DNA of 53,884 nucleotides, taken from NCBI GenBank assembly GCA_030697825.1, contig JAUYOW010000232.1, positions 1 through 53,884 on the forward strand, in the 5' to 3' direction. Of the stretch, positions 41,955-52,386 are shown one piece after another (within the stretch, counting starts at the first letter, position 1; each line of letters starts with the position of its first letter). The stretch is from Gemmatimonadales bacterium. Its GTDB lineage: Bacteria > Gemmatimonadota > Gemmatimonadetes > Gemmatimonadales > JACORV01. The notes beneath the pieces are model-generated. The model ran no database searches and was not told the DNA's origin. It was given only the letters and a program-made list of their open reading frames with translations. The translations under genes and the position numbers were made by a program.

Positions 41955-43069
41955 ACGTTCCGCTGCTCGACCTCAAGGCGCAGCACGCGGCCATCAAGGA
42001 CGCGGTGGTCTCGCGCGTGCTCGCGCTCGCCGAGTCGCAGCTCTTCATTCTGGGGCAGCCGGTGCAGGACCTCGAGGTCCGCATTGCGGCGCTATCGCAC
42101 GCGACCCACGGCATCGGCGTCGCGAGCGGGACGGACGCGCTGCTCCTGCCGCTCAAGGCGCTCGACATCGCGCCGGGTGACGAGGTGATCACGAGCACGT
42201 TCACCTTCTTCGCGTCCGCCGGCGCGATCCACAACGCGGGCGCGAAGCCGGTGTTCGTTGACGTCGATCCGGCGACCTACAACCTCGACCCGGTGGCCGT
42301 CGAGGCCGCGATCACGCCGCGCACCCGAGCTATCATGCCGGTGCACCTGTTCGGCCAGATGGCGGCGATGGAGCGGCTCCTCCCGACCGCCAAGGAGCAC
42401 GGCCTCGCGATCATCGAGGACGCGTGCCAGGCGATCGGGGCGCGCCGCAAGGTGAGCGGGGAGTGGCGGACCGCCGGCGAGCTGGGGAGGGCGACGGCCT
42501 TCTCGTTCTTCCCGTCCAAGAACCTGGGCGGCTGGGGCGACGGCGGGATGGTGGTCACTTCGGATGAGGGGATGGCCCAGCGGGTGCGGCGGTTGCGGAC
42601 GCACGGCGGCATGAAGACGTACCACCACGACGAGGTAGGCACGAACTCGCGGCTCGACGCCCTCCAGGCCGCGGTGCTGATCGCCAAGCTGCCGTACCTC
42701 CAGTCATGGAGCGAGGCGAGGCGCGCGCACGCGGCTTGGTACTCGAAGGCGCTGGCGGGGATCGCGGGGGTACGCGCTCCATCTACCGACCCGGCCAACG
42801 AGCACATTTTCCACCAGTACGTGATCGAAGCCGATCGCCGCGAAGCGCTCCAGGAGCACCTCAAGGCGGGGGGCATCGGGTCGGCGGTGTACTACCCGGT
42901 CCCGCTCCATCTGCAGCCCTGCTTCGCATACCTGGGCTACCGGGCCGGCGCGCTGCCGGTCGCGGAGGCGGCCGCGGCGCGAGTGCTCGCGCTCCCAGTG
43001 TATCCGGAGCTGACCGACGGGCAGAAGTCGCACGTGGTCGCCACCATCCGCGGGTTCTACGGCGGGTGA
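41951..43069 (+). CDS. wbpE: DegT/DnrJ-family sugar aminotransferase (WbpE/WlbC-type)
   Basis: 372 residues. [48 protein letters not shown], the PLP lysine in [14 protein letters not shown] and [13 protein letters not shown] are typical of the family. By context it aminates the 3-keto group of UDP-GlcNAc-3-keto-uronate using glutamate. ATG in ATGA with wbpD. Confidence 0.9.
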   Translation: MNVPLLDLKAQHAAIKDAVVSRVLALAESQLFILGQPVQDLEVRIAALSHATHGIGVASGTDALLLPLKALDIAPGDEVITSTFTFFASAGAIHNAGAKPVFVDVDPATYNLDPVAVEAAITPRTRAIMPVHLFGQMAAMERLLPTAKEHGLAIIEDACQAIGARRKVSGEWRTAGELGRATAFSFFPSKNLGGWGDGGMVVTSDEGMAQRVRRLRTHGGMKTYHHDEVGTNSRLDALQAAVLIAKLPYLQSWSEARRAHAAWYSKALAGIAGVRAPSTDPANEHIFHQYVIEADRREALQEHLKAGGIGSAVYYPVPLHLQPCFAYLGYRAGALPVAEAAAARVLALPVYPELTDGQKSHVVATIRGFYGG

Positions 43070-44076
43070 GCCGGGTACGGGTGGGCGTCATCGGGGCCGG
43101 GACGTGGGGTAAGAACCACCTCCGCGCGCTCGCCGGGCATCCGGAGGCCGAACTGGTGGCGGTGTGCGACACGGCGGCCAAGGTGCGGGAGCGGGTGGCG
43201 CGGCAGTATCCGGGTGTGAAGGTCACGCAGGACGCGGCGGAGCTGCTGGGGGAGGTGGAGGCGGTGGTGATCGCCAGCCCCGCCGCCACGCACGCGGACT
43301 TGGCGCGGCAGGCGGTGGCCGCGGGCGTGCCGGCGTTGGTCGAGAAGCCGTTCGCGCTGTCGGTGAAGGACGCGGAGGACGTGGCAGAGCGCGCGGCGAA
43401 GGCGGGAGTGCCGCTGCTCGCGGGGCACCTGCTCGAGTACCATCCGGCGGTCGAGCGTCTTCGGGAGCTCGTAGCCGCGGGCACCCTGGGGCGGGTGTAC
43501 TACCTCTACGGTCAACGCGTGAACCTGGGGCAGATCCGCCCCGACGAAAACGCCCTGTGGAGTTTCGGCCCGCACGACGTGTCCGTGTCCCTGTTCGTTC
43601 TCGGAGAGAGCCCGGTCCGAGTGAGCGCAGTGGGGAAGAGCTACCTCCAACCGGGCATCGAGGACGTGGTCTTCCTCAACCTGGAGTTCGCGTCGGGGGT
43701 GCTGGCGCACGTTCAGATGTCGTGGCTCGATCCGCACAAGGAGCGGAAGATCACCGTGGTGGGTGCGAAGCAGATGGTGGTGTTCGACGACATGCAGCCG
43801 CGCGAGAAGCTGCGGATCTACGACAAGGGCGTGGACCGGCCGCCGGAATACGGATCGTACGGCGAGTCGCTCCAGATCCGCGAGGGGGACATCTTCATCC
43901 CCCGGATCGCGAACACCGAACCGTTGACCGCCGAGCTCTCGCACTTCCTCAAGGTGGCGCGTGGCGAAGCGACCGCGCGGAGCGATGCCGCCGACGGCGT
44001 TCGCGTGGTAAGGGTGCTCGAGGCGGCGTCGGCGTCCCTTCGACAGGGTGGACAACCGGTGGGAGTCACGGCGTGA
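43066..44076 (+). CDS. wbpB: Gfo/Idh/MocA oxidoreductase (WbpB/WlbA-type)
   Basis: 336 residues. RVGVIGAGTWGKNHLRAL is the NAD fold, VEKPFAL the EKP motif, and GHLLEYHPAVERLREL the substrate region. WlbA/WbpB oxidises the 3-hydroxyl of UDP-GlcNAcA. The assignment depends on context. GTG start in a GTGA overlap, ends in another with the dehydrogenase. Confidence 0.85.
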   Translation: MSRVRVGVIGAGTWGKNHLRALAGHPEAELVAVCDTAAKVRERVARQYPGVKVTQDAAELLGEVEAVVIASPAATHADLARQAVAAGVPALVEKPFALSVKDAEDVAERAAKAGVPLLAGHLLEYHPAVERLRELVAAGTLGRVYYLYGQRVNLGQIRPDENALWSFGPHDVSVSLFVLGESPVRVSAVGKSYLQPGIEDVVFLNLEFASGVLAHVQMSWLDPHKERKITVVGAKQMVVFDDMQPREKLRIYDKGVDRPPEYGSYGESLQIREGDIFIPRIANTEPLTAELSHFLKVARGEATARSDAADGVRVVRVLEAASASLRQGGQPVGVTA

Positions 44077-45377
44077 CCAAACGGAAGTACGAGGAGCAGC
44101 TCTGCGCCAAGGCGGCCGACCGTTCGGCGCTGATCGGCATAGTGGGCCTGGGCTACGTGGGGCTGCCGCTGGCCATGGAGATGGCGCGGGCGGGTTACCG
44201 GGTGCTGGGCTTCGACCTGAGCGCGCGCGTCGTGGACGGCATCACCGCCGGCCGCTCGCACATCCAGGACGCCCCGTCGGAGGGCCTGTCGGGCTACGTG
44301 CGCGACGGCAGGATCGCCGCGACCACGGACCTCTCGCGGATGAGCGAGCCGGACTGCATCGCGATCTGCGTTCCCACGCCGCTGTCCAAGACACGGGACC
44401 CCGACGTGTCGTTCATCGTCGCGGCTACTGAGAGCGTGACGAAGACCCTGCGCGCCGGGCAGTTGATCGTGCTCGAGAGCACGACCTATCCGGGCACGAC
44501 CCGCGATCTGATGCTGCCGGCCCTCGAGACCAGCGGCCTCAAGGTGGGAGAGGACTTCTTCCTCGCCTTCAGCCCCGAGCGAATAGATCCGGGCAACGCG
44601 AAATTCGGCACCCGGAACACGCCCAAGGTGGTCGGCGGTGTGACTTCGGCCTGCTCGCGCGTGGTCGTGGCCATCTACCAGGCGGCGATCGACACGCTGG
44701 TGCCGGTCAGCTCGCCGGAAGCGGCCGAGTTGGTCAAGCTGCTCGAGAACACGTTCCGTTCCGTGAACATCGGGCTGGTGAACGAGATGGCGGTGGTCTG
44801 CGACAAGCTCGGCGTAGACGTCTGGGAGGTCATCGAGGCGGCGGCTACCAAGCCGTTCGGCTACATGAAGTTCACCCCGGGGCCGGGGCTGGGCGGGCAC
44901 TGCATCCCGATCGATCCCCACTACCTCGCGTGGAAGATGCGCGGGCTCAACTATCGAACCCGGTTCATCGAGGTGGCCGGCGAGGTGAACGCCGAGATGC
45001 CCGAGTTCTGGGTGAGCAAGGTGGTCGAAGCGCTGAACGATCACTCCAGGGCGGCGCGAGGGTCGACCGTGCTGGTGGTGGGCGTGGCCTACAAGAAGGA
45101 CATCGACGACATCCGGGAGAGCCCGGCACTCGACATCATCAAGCTGCTGCAGCTGATGGGGGCGAACGTCCTCTATCACGACCCGCACGTACCGGAGTTC
45201 CGGGACGACGGCTCGACTCTCCGGTCCACGCCGCTCACGGCGGATCTGGTGCGCGGGGCGGATTGCGTGGTGATCGTGACCGACCACACCGGGCTCGACT
45301 ACGCGATGATCGCCGGCGAGTCCCGTGCGGTGGTGGACACGCGGCACGCGATCGCGGGCCTGGCGCGGAAGCGGTAG
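44073..45377 (+). CDS. wbpA: UDP-N-acetylglucosamine 6-dehydrogenase (WbpA-type)
   Basis: 434 residues. LIGIVGLGYVGLPLAMEMA binds NAD; SPERIDPGN, KLLENTFRSVNIGLVNE and the catalytic Cys in GPGLGGHCIPIDPHYL are diagnostic of UDP-HexNAc dehydrogenases, and VAYKKDIDDIRESPAL matches the C-terminal domain. It oxidises C6 to the uronate and starts the diacetamido-glucuronate route with wbpB, wbpE and wbpD. A ManNAc substrate (WecC) cannot be excluded. Confidence 0.9.
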   Translation: MTKRKYEEQLCAKAADRSALIGIVGLGYVGLPLAMEMARAGYRVLGFDLSARVVDGITAGRSHIQDAPSEGLSGYVRDGRIAATTDLSRMSEPDCIAICVPTPLSKTRDPDVSFIVAATESVTKTLRAGQLIVLESTTYPGTTRDLMLPALETSGLKVGEDFFLAFSPERIDPGNAKFGTRNTPKVVGGVTSACSRVVVAIYQAAIDTLVPVSSPEAAELVKLLENTFRSVNIGLVNEMAVVCDKLGVDVWEVIEAAATKPFGYMKFTPGPGLGGHCIPIDPHYLAWKMRGLNYRTRFIEVAGEVNAEMPEFWVSKVVEALNDHSRAARGSTVLVVGVAYKKDIDDIRESPALDIIKLLQLMGANVLYHDPHVPEFRDDGSTLRSTPLTADLVRGADCVVIVTDHTGLDYAMIAGESRAVVDTRHAIAGLARKR

Positions 45378-45382
45378 CTGAG

Positions 45383-46264
45383 TTGAAGGTAGGGGTCACC
45401 GGGGCGGGCGGGCTCCTCGGCAGCACCCTGGTGCCGTTGTGGCGCCGCGCCGGCGCGGAGGTGGTCGCCTGGCGCCGGGCGGACCTGGACGTGACCGACG
45501 AGCAGGCCGTGCTTGCCGCGATCGCCGATGTGATGCCCGACGTGGTGGTCCACGCGGCCGGCTACACCGCGGTCGATCGCGCCGAGGCGGAGCCAGACGA
45601 GGCCATGTGGGTCAACGGTCAGGGCACTGCGAACGTGTGCCGCGCCTGCGAGGCCGCGGGGACCCGGGTGGTCTACATCAGCACCGACTACGTTTTCGAT
45701 GGATACGAAGCGGGGCCGATCGCGCCGGACGCTACGCCGGCACCCTTGGGCGCGTACGGTCGCAGCAAGCTCCAAGGCGAGCGCGAAGTGCGGGCGCTGG
45801 GCGATGCCGGTGTCGTGGTTCGCACGGGATGGATGTACGGCCCCGGCGGCAGCAACTTCGTGGACACCATGCGGGGTGCGGCCGCGGAGCGACGTCCGGT
45901 GATGGTGGTCGCAGACCAGCGTGGGGCGCCGACGTCGTCGCGGCTCGTAGCGGAAGCGTTGTGGGGACTCTGCTCCGCCGGCGTATCGAAGGAATGGCAC
46001 GTGATGTCGTCCGGTCCCGCGACCTGGTTCGACGTCGCGCGCGCGGTCTACGAGTTCGCCGGAGTGTCGGTCGGCTTGGTGACGCCGTGCTCGACGGCCG
46101 AGCTGGGGCGGCCGGCGCCGCGGCCGGCGAACTCCTACCTCGACTGCCGGTCCGTGGAGGCGCGATTGGGGGTGCGATTACCGGATTGGCGCGAGCAGGT
46201 CCGGGCGTACGTATGCGAAGGCGTCATGCCGGGGACAGGGTTGATCGGAGAGGCCGTCGCGTGA
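45383..46264 (+). CDS. rfbD: dTDP-4-dehydrorhamnose reductase
   Basis: 293 residues from TTG at 45383, just before VGVTGAGGLLGSTLVPL. VVHAAGYTAVDRAE, YISTDYVFDG and YGRSKLQGEREV (YxxxK) identify RmlD, the last step of dTDP-L-rhamnose synthesis. It lies 5 nt after wbpA and overlaps rmlA as GTGA. Confidence 0.93.
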   Translation: MKVGVTGAGGLLGSTLVPLWRRAGAEVVAWRRADLDVTDEQAVLAAIADVMPDVVVHAAGYTAVDRAEAEPDEAMWVNGQGTANVCRACEAAGTRVVYISTDYVFDGYEAGPIAPDATPAPLGAYGRSKLQGEREVRALGDAGVVVRTGWMYGPGGSNFVDTMRGAAAERRPVMVVADQRGAPTSSRLVAEALWGLCSAGVSKEWHVMSSGPATWFDVARAVYEFAGVSVGLVTPCSTAELGRPAPRPANSYLDCRSVEARLGVRLPDWREQVRAYVCEGVMPGTGLIGEAVA

Positions 46265-46998
46265 AGGGGGTGATCCTGGCGGGCGGGCTGGGCTCACGCC
46301 TCTCGCCCATGACGCGGGTGACGAACAAACACCTGCTTCCGGTCTACGACCGGCCAATGATCTACTATCCCCTGGAGACGCTGGTCGAGGCGGGGATCAC
46401 CGAGATCATGCTGGTCACCGGCGGGAACAATGCGGGGGACTTCCTGCGCCTGCTCGGGAACGGCAAGGAGTTCGGCCTGCGCCGCTTGCACTACACCTAT
46501 CAGGAAGGTGAGGGCGGCATTGCAGCCGCGCTTCGCCTCACGGAGGACTTCGCCGATGGCGAGCCGGTGTGCGTCATCTTGGGCGACAATATCCTGGGCC
46601 AATCGATCCGCCCGGCGGTCGAGCGGTACGCGCGGCGGGGACGCGGCGGCATGGTGCTGCTGAAGGAGGTCCCGGACCCCGAGCGCTTCGGCGTGCCGGT
46701 GTTCGACGGAGACCGCATCGTGGCGATCGAGGAGAAGCCGAAACAGCCGAAGTCGCGCTACGCGGTCATCGGCGTGTACCTGTACGACGCCCGCGTCTAC
46801 GAGATCGTCGCCGGTCTCGCGCCGTCGGGCCGCGGGGAGTTGGAGATCACGGACGTCAACAACCAGTACCTCGCCTGGGGCGAGCTCGCGCACGAAGTGA
46901 TCGACGGCTGGTGGACCGATGCGGGGACGGTGGAGAGCCTGTTCCGCGCCGCCACCCTGGTGGCCAGGGGGAAGGGGAACGCCAGTGAAACGGTTTGA
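46261..46998 (+). CDS. rfbA: glucose-1-phosphate thymidylyltransferase-type nucleotidyltransferase
   Basis: 245 residues from GTG. GVILAGGLGSRLSPMTRVT is the nucleotide loop; LLPVYDRPMIYYPLETL, LGDNILGQSI and VIGVYLYDARVYEIV are RmlA features. The protein is shorter than classical RmlA (about 290), as in many short forms. It makes dTDP-glucose. The UTP/dTTP preference is inferred from neighbours rmlB, rmlC and rmlD. Confidence 0.88.
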   Translation: MKGVILAGGLGSRLSPMTRVTNKHLLPVYDRPMIYYPLETLVEAGITEIMLVTGGNNAGDFLRLLGNGKEFGLRRLHYTYQEGEGGIAAALRLTEDFADGEPVCVILGDNILGQSIRPAVERYARRGRGGMVLLKEVPDPERFGVPVFDGDRIVAIEEKPKQPKSRYAVIGVYLYDARVYEIVAGLAPSGRGELEITDVNNQYLAWGELAHEVIDGWWTDAGTVESLFRAATLVARGKGNASETV

Positions 46999-47470
46999 GC
47001 CTCCGTCGCGCACCCTCATCGAGGGCGTACGGACGAAAGCTCTGAAAGTCCTGGCCGACGAGCGCGGCCGCCTCATGGAGATGCTGCGGGCCGACGACGA
47101 GCTGTTCGTGAAGTTCGGCCAGGTCTACGTCACGGCCGCCTATCCGGGCGTGGTCAAGGCGTGGCACTATCACGAGCGCCAGACCGACCACTTCGTGTGC
47201 GTGCGGGGCATGATGAAGGTCGTCCTGTACGACGAACGCGAGGCGTCGGCGACGAAGGGGCTCATCAACGAGTTCTTCATCGGGGACCACCATCCGCTCC
47301 TGGTCCAGATCCCGCCGCTGGTGTTCCACGGCTTCAAGTGCATCTCGGAGCACGAGGCGTTGGTGGTGAACCTCGCCACCGAGGTCTATGACTACCAGCG
47401 TCCCGACGAGTTCCGGGTGGACGCGCATGACCCGCGCATCCCGTACGACTGGTCGCGCAAGGACGGCTGA
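46985..47470 (+). CDS. rfbC: dTDP-4-dehydrorhamnose 3,5-epimerase-like cupin
   Basis: 161 residues from GTG. GQVYVTAAYPGVVKAWHYHE is the cupin His region, IPPLVFHGFKCIS the second, and RPDEFRVDAHDPRIPYDW the C-terminal RmlC segment. It differs from textbook RmlC around the first His (AWHYHERQTDHF rather than RGLHYQ), so it may belong to a subgroup with different specificity. Overlaps rfbA by 14 nt. Confidence 0.8.
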   Translation: MKRFEPPSRTLIEGVRTKALKVLADERGRLMEMLRADDELFVKFGQVYVTAAYPGVVKAWHYHERQTDHFVCVRGMMKVVLYDEREASATKGLINEFFIGDHHPLLVQIPPLVFHGFKCISEHEALVVNLATEVYDYQRPDEFRVDAHDPRIPYDWSRKDG

Positions 47471-47472
47471 GC

Positions 47473-48486
47473 GTGCATCTCCTCGTGACGGGCGGGCTGG
47501 GCTTCATCGGCTCGAACTTCGTACGCTACGTGCTGCGCGAGCGGCCGACCTGGACGGTGACGAACCTCGACCTCGTCACCTACGCCGGCAATCCGGCCAA
47601 CCTCGAGGATCTCGCGGGCGACGGCCGATACCGCTTCGTCAAGGGAGACATCGCGCGGGCCGAGGATGTCCGGCGCGCGATCGAGCCCGCCGACGCCGTG
47701 GTGGGCTTCGCCGCCGAGAGCCACGTGGACCGCTCCATCCTTTCGGCCGAGCCGTTCGTGCGAACGAACGTGATCGGCACCATGGTGCTGTTGGACGCGG
47801 TGCGGGCGCGCACCGGGTGCCGCTACGTTCACGTCTCCACCGACGAAGTGTACGGCGCGCTGACGCCGGACGAGCCGCCGTTCACGGAGGCTACTCCGCT
47901 CGACCCGACGAGCCCGTACGCCGCGAGCAAGGCCGCCGCGGACCACCTCGCGCTGGCCTACGCGCGGACTCACGGCATGGACCTGGTGGTCACCCGATGT
48001 TCGAACAATTACGGCCCGTTCCAATTCCCGGAGAAGCTGATCCCGCTGATGATCACCAACGCTGTGGACGGGATCGCGCTGCCGGTGTATGGCGATGGCC
48101 GCCAGGTCCGCGACTGGATCCACGTCGAGGACCACTGCGCTGGAGTGCTGGCGGCGCTGGAGCGGGGTAAGGCGGGCGAGGTCTACAACTTCGGGGGCCG
48201 GTCGGAGCGCCACAACATCGACATCGTGCGGCGCATCCTGGTGCTGGTGGGGGCGTCGCCGGACCTGGTGCGGCACGTCGTTGACCGCCCGGCGCACGAC
48301 CGCCGCTACGCCATCGAGCCGGCCAAGGCGGAGCGCGAGTTGGGATGGAGGGCCAGCCGCTCGTTCGAGCAGGGCTTGGGGGACACGGTGCGCTGGTACC
48401 TGGACAACGAGCGCTGGTGGCGGCCGGTCAAGGACGGATCGTACCGCGATTTCTACCGCGCCTGGTATGAGGAGCGCTCGGCATGA
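47473..48486 (+). CDS. rfbB: dTDP-glucose 4,6-dehydratase
   Basis: 337 residues from GTG. LLVTGGLGFIGSNFVRYVL, GFAAESHVDRSI, HVSTDEVYGAL, the YAASKAAADHL YxxxK pair, and SNNYGPFQFPEKLIPLM are standard RmlB signatures. It converts dTDP-glucose to the 4-keto-6-deoxy sugar. 2 nt after rfbC, ATGA overlap with ugd. Confidence 0.96.
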   Translation: MHLLVTGGLGFIGSNFVRYVLRERPTWTVTNLDLVTYAGNPANLEDLAGDGRYRFVKGDIARAEDVRRAIEPADAVVGFAAESHVDRSILSAEPFVRTNVIGTMVLLDAVRARTGCRYVHVSTDEVYGALTPDEPPFTEATPLDPTSPYAASKAAADHLALAYARTHGMDLVVTRCSNNYGPFQFPEKLIPLMITNAVDGIALPVYGDGRQVRDWIHVEDHCAGVLAALERGKAGEVYNFGGRSERHNIDIVRRILVLVGASPDLVRHVVDRPAHDRRYAIEPAKAERELGWRASRSFEQGLGDTVRWYLDNERWWRPVKDGSYRDFYRAWYEERSA

Positions 48487-49781
48487 ACGTCGCGGTGGTG
48501 GGCACCGGGTACGTGGGGCTGGTGATCGGAGCCGGGTTCGCTGAGAGCGGCAACGTAGTGCACTGCGCCGACGTGGACGCAGAGAAGATCGCCAGGCTCC
48601 GGAAGAACGAGATCCCCATCTACGAGCCCGGCCTCGAGCCGCTGGTGGTGCGCAACCAGGCCGAGGGCCGGTTGGTGTTCACCACCGACGTGGGAGCCGC
48701 CGTCGAGGCGAGCGACGTGGTGTTCATCGCGGTCGGCACGCCGCCTGACGAAGACGGCTCGGCGGACCTGCGGCACGTACTGTCGGTAGCGAAGACCATC
48801 GGCCGGCACATGAACGGTCCGAAAGTAGTGGTCACCAAGAGCACGGTGCCGGCGGGCACCGCGGAACGGGTGCGCGCGGCCATCAAGGCCGATACCGATC
48901 GCCCGTTCAACGTGGCCTCGAACCCGGAGTTCCTGAAGGAAGGCGCGGCGGTCCAGGACTTCATGAAACCGGACCGCGTCGTGCTCGGCGTGGACAGCAT
49001 CGAAGCGGAGAACCTGCTCCGCGAGTTGTACCAGCCGTTCGTCCGCTCCGGCAACCCGCTGCTCTTCATGGACATCCCGTCAGCGGAAATGACGAAATAC
49101 GCGGCGAATGCCATGCTGGCGGCGCGGATCACGCTGATGAACCAGTTCGCCGCCCTGTGCGAGAAGGTGGGGGCCGACATCGAGCATGTCCGCCGCGGCA
49201 TCGGCACGGATGCGCGCATCGGCCCGGCGTTCCTGTATCCCGGGCCGGGGTACGGCGGCTCCTGCTTCCCCAAGGACGTGAAGGCGCTGATCACCACGGG
49301 GCGGGAGCACGAATGCCGGCTCGAGGTGCTGGAGGCCGTCGAGCTCGTCAACCACCGCCAGAAGCTCGTCGCGGTCGAGAAGCTGCGCAGCGCCATGGGC
49401 GGATCGGCCGCCGGCGCGACCGTCGCGGTCTGGGGGTTGGCGTTCAAGGCCCAGACCGACGACATGCGGGAGGCCGCGGCGCTCGCCGTCATCGATGCGC
49501 TGCTGGCCGAAGGGGCGCGGCTGCGCGTTCACGATCCCAAGGCCATCCATGAGGCGCGGCGCCGCTACGGCGACCGGCTCACCTATCTGGAGCAGCGCTG
49601 GGGTGCGCTCGAGGGCGCGGATGCGCTGGTCGTCCTCACCGAGTGGCAGGAGTACCGCGTCCTCGACTACGACCGCGCGAAGGGGCTGATGAAGCGGCCG
49701 ATCGTGATCGACGCACGCAACCTGTATGACCCGGTGCGGATGCGCCAGCACGGGTTCATCTACCACTCGATCGGACGCTGA
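48483..49781 (+). CDS. ugd: UDP-glucose 6-dehydrogenase
   Basis: 432 residues. [38 protein letters not shown] and catalytic [16 protein letters not shown] identify Ugd. It makes UDP-glucuronate, the substrate of the next gene. A second NAD-dependent dehydrogenase, wbpA, lies upstream; the FLKEG and CFPKD forms separate the two. Confidence 0.95.
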   Translation: MNVAVVGTGYVGLVIGAGFAESGNVVHCADVDAEKIARLRKNEIPIYEPGLEPLVVRNQAEGRLVFTTDVGAAVEASDVVFIAVGTPPDEDGSADLRHVLSVAKTIGRHMNGPKVVVTKSTVPAGTAERVRAAIKADTDRPFNVASNPEFLKEGAAVQDFMKPDRVVLGVDSIEAENLLRELYQPFVRSGNPLLFMDIPSAEMTKYAANAMLAARITLMNQFAALCEKVGADIEHVRRGIGTDARIGPAFLYPGPGYGGSCFPKDVKALITTGREHECRLEVLEAVELVNHRQKLVAVEKLRSAMGGSAAGATVAVWGLAFKAQTDDMREAAALAVIDALLAEGARLRVHDPKAIHEARRRYGDRLTYLEQRWGALEGADALVVLTEWQEYRVLDYDRAKGLMKRPIVIDARNLYDPVRMRQHGFIYHSIGR

Positions 49782-49783
49782 GG

Positions 49784-50716
49784 GTGCGAATCCTGATCAC
49801 GGGCGTCGCCGGCTTCCTCGGCTCCCACCTGGCCGACCGGCTGCTCGCCGACGGTCACGACGTCGTGGGCATGGACAACTTCGTCACGGGAAGCCCGGAC
49901 AACCTCGCGCACCTGATGGGCAACCAGCGCTTCGCCTTCGTCCAGCACAACGTCACCAACTTCATCTATGTGGCAGGGCCGGTCGATGGGGTGCTCCACT
50001 TCGCCTCGCCCGCGAGCCCTCGCGACTACCTCGAACTCCCGATCCAGACGCTGAAGGTCGGCTCGCTGGGTACGCACAAGGCGCTGGGGTTGGCGCTCGC
50101 CAAGAAGGCACGATTCCTGCTGGCCTCCACGTCGGAAGTGTACGGGGACCCTCTGGTCCACCCGCAGCCCGAGTCGTACTGGGGCAACGTGAACCCGGTG
50201 GGGCCCCGGGGCGTGTACGACGAGGCGAAGCGCTTCGCCGAAGCCCTCACGATGGCTTATCACCGGTTCCACGGCGTTGACACGCGTATCGGGCGGATCT
50301 TCAACACGTATGGGCCGCGGATGCGGCCGCGCGATGGGCGCGTGGTGTCGAATTTCATCGTGCAGGCCCTGAATGGCGAGCCGCTCACTCTCTACGGCGA
50401 CGGCAGCCAGACTCGCTCGTTCTGTTACGTGGACGACCTCGTCGAGGGGATCCTGCGGCTGTTCGAGCGCGGCGCGGCAGAGCCGACCAACCTCGGGAAC
50501 CCGGTCGAGTTCACGGTGCATCAGCTGGCGGAGAAGGTGCTGGCGCTCACGGGGTCCAAGTCGCCGATCGTGCGGGAGCCGTTGCCGGAGGACGATCCCA
50601 AGGTGCGTCAGCCGGACATCTCTAGCGCCCGCACCCTCCTGGGCTGGGAGCCGCGCACCGACCTGGATGCGGGCCTCGCGAAGACCATCGACTACTTTCG
50701 CGGCAGACTCTCGTGA
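49784..50716 (+). CDS. UDP-glucuronate decarboxylase (UDP-xylose synthase)
   Basis: 310 residues from [57 protein letters not shown], the YxxxK pair in [13 protein letters not shown], and [18 protein letters not shown] are UXS features. It converts UDP-GlcA to UDP-xylose with bound NAD. 2 nt after ugd. Confidence 0.95.
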   Translation: MRILITGVAGFLGSHLADRLLADGHDVVGMDNFVTGSPDNLAHLMGNQRFAFVQHNVTNFIYVAGPVDGVLHFASPASPRDYLELPIQTLKVGSLGTHKALGLALAKKARFLLASTSEVYGDPLVHPQPESYWGNVNPVGPRGVYDEAKRFAEALTMAYHRFHGVDTRIGRIFNTYGPRMRPRDGRVVSNFIVQALNGEPLTLYGDGSQTRSFCYVDDLVEGILRLFERGAAEPTNLGNPVEFTVHQLAEKVLALTGSKSPIVREPLPEDDPKVRQPDISSARTLLGWEPRTDLDAGLAKTIDYFRGRLS

Positions 50717-50730
50717 CGGGAGGTTCTCCG

Positions 50731-51438
50731 ATGGACGTGAATCCGGATCGCCTGGTGGTCCGCGCCCGGGAGTGTTTCGATGCCGGAGACGCGTACGGGG
50801 CCGTCCACCTGCTCAAGGAAGTCGTAGACGCGGGGCAGGGTTTCGCCGACGCGTACAACCTGCTCGGGCTCTCCTATTCCATTATCGGCAAGCGGGACGA
50901 GGCGGTGCGCGAGTTCGACCGTGCCCTGGCCCTGAACCCTCGCTACGTGGAGGCGCACCTCAACCGCGCGGTGACGCTGAGCGAGCTGGGGCGGGATCAG
51001 GAGGCGGCGGAGACATTCGCCTCCGCGCAGAAGCTCGGGGCCGTGGATCACACCGGCTTCTCCGCGCCCATGGCGTCACGGCTGGCGAATCTGCACGCCG
51101 AGCTGGCGGAGGCCTACGTGGAAGCCGGCGGGCTGGTGCAGGCGATCGTGCAGCTCGAGGAGGCGGTGGAGCTGCGGCCGGAGTTCGTGGACCTGCGCTA
51201 CCGTCTCGCCCGGCTCCGGCTCGACAACGGCCAGATCGAGAAGGCGCACCACGAGCTGGAGAAGATGCTCCACGAGCGGCCGAACAACGTGGCGGCCCGC
51301 GCGTCGCTCGGCATGGCGTGTTACCTGATGAAGGACATGGGTGGCGCCCGGGCGGCGTGGGAGGCCTGCCAGGAGGCCGCGCCGGACGATCCCAAGATCG
51401 CGGCGTACCTGAAGTTGCTCGCCCGGGTTGGGGGCTGA
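50731..51438 (+). CDS. TPR repeat protein
   Basis: About 235 residues made of tandem tetratricopeptide repeats (for example AYNLLGLSYSIIGKRDEAVR, EFDRALALNPRYVEAHLNRA, DLRYRLARLRLDNGQIEKAH). There is no signal peptide, so it is likely cytoplasmic. The ATG at 50731 has GGGAGG 7 nt upstream; a GTG at 50713 (overlapping the UXS stop) is the alternative. A scaffold role is likely; the partner is unknown. Confidence 0.85.
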   Translation: MDVNPDRLVVRARECFDAGDAYGAVHLLKEVVDAGQGFADAYNLLGLSYSIIGKRDEAVREFDRALALNPRYVEAHLNRAVTLSELGRDQEAAETFASAQKLGAVDHTGFSAPMASRLANLHAELAEAYVEAGGLVQAIVQLEEAVELRPEFVDLRYRLARLRLDNGQIEKAHHELEKMLHERPNNVAARASLGMACYLMKDMGGARAAWEACQEAAPDDPKIAAYLKLLARVGG

Positions 51439-51463
51439 AGAGCGGGTGTCGGGGGGAGTCTGC

Positions 51464-52366
51464 TTGCGGTCTCTCCGTCTTGCCATCCTGTCCCTGGCGG
51501 TCGCCTGCACCGCCGGTCCTGACCACGAACGTCTGGGCGACCGGCGCTACGCCGAACGCGCCTTCGTGGATGCGCTGGCGGAGTACCGGCTCGCCGCGCG
51601 CCAACACCGGCCGTCCACCGCGCTGCAGGCGAAGCTGGCGCTCGCCGCGCTGCACGTCGGAGAGCTTGACGAGGCGGTCCGCGCCTACCGGGAGATGGCG
51701 GAGTCCGACCCGGCAGCCGGCCTCGAGGCGGCGGACGGACTGGTCCGCACCGCGCGGCTGGCGGTGGACACTCACGACCCCGCCGCGCTGCGGCTGGCCA
51801 TCGCTGCGCTCCGGGCGGTGGCGCCGGAACGCGGCCTCGCCGGTATCGGTCCCAGCCGGCTAGCGTCCGCGCTCGACCCCGATCGCCGGGGGGCGGAGGA
51901 CGGGGACATCATCCTCGCGGCGGCCGCGACGAGCGACGACCCGGCCGTGCTCGACTCGCTGCTCGTCCTTTGGGGCGACCACTCGGCGCGGTCCGGCCGG
52001 TGCGACCTTGCGATGCGCACTTACGACGCGGTGCTGCGGCGGGGACCTTCGGTGCCGCTGGCCCGAGGCGCGCATGGTGGGCAGGCGGGGTGCGTGGTCG
52101 AAGCGGGCCGTTCGGCGCTAGGCGTGGGGCGCCTGCAGGAAGCAGAGGAGCAGTTCCGTCACGCCATCGCCATCGGCGTTCCGGACAGCACCGTGCGAGT
52201 GGCGTGGTTGCTGATCGGCGATGCGCGCTGGGCCGGCGGCGACACGGCGGTCGCGCTCGAGGCCTACCGCAAGGCGATCGCCAGCGGCGACCCCGACGAC
52301 CCGGTGGTCCGGCGGGCGGAAGAACAGATGCGCAGGATCCTGGGCGCGGGAAACCCGCAGCCGTGA
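51464..52366 (+). CDS. lipoprotein with TPR-like repeats
   Basis: About 300 residues from TTG at 51464, which follows GGGGGGAG at 5 nt. RSLRLAILSLAVAC is a lipoprotein signal ending in a lipobox Cys. The body has helical repeats (RYAERAFVDALAEYRLAA, LQEAEEQFRHAIAIG, ALEAYRKAIASGDPDD). It starts 25 nt after the TPR gene and precedes bamD. Likely an outer-membrane or periplasmic scaffold. Confidence 0.75.
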   Translation: MRSLRLAILSLAVACTAGPDHERLGDRRYAERAFVDALAEYRLAARQHRPSTALQAKLALAALHVGELDEAVRAYREMAESDPAAGLEAADGLVRTARLAVDTHDPAALRLAIAALRAVAPERGLAGIGPSRLASALDPDRRGAEDGDIILAAAATSDDPAVLDSLLVLWGDHSARSGRCDLAMRTYDAVLRRGPSVPLARGAHGGQAGCVVEAGRSALGVGRLQEAEEQFRHAIAIGVPDSTVRVAWLLIGDARWAGGDTAVALEAYRKAIASGDPDDPVVRRAEEQMRRILGAGNPQP

Positions 52367-52386
52367 TCGGGGTAACGGGAGGCTTG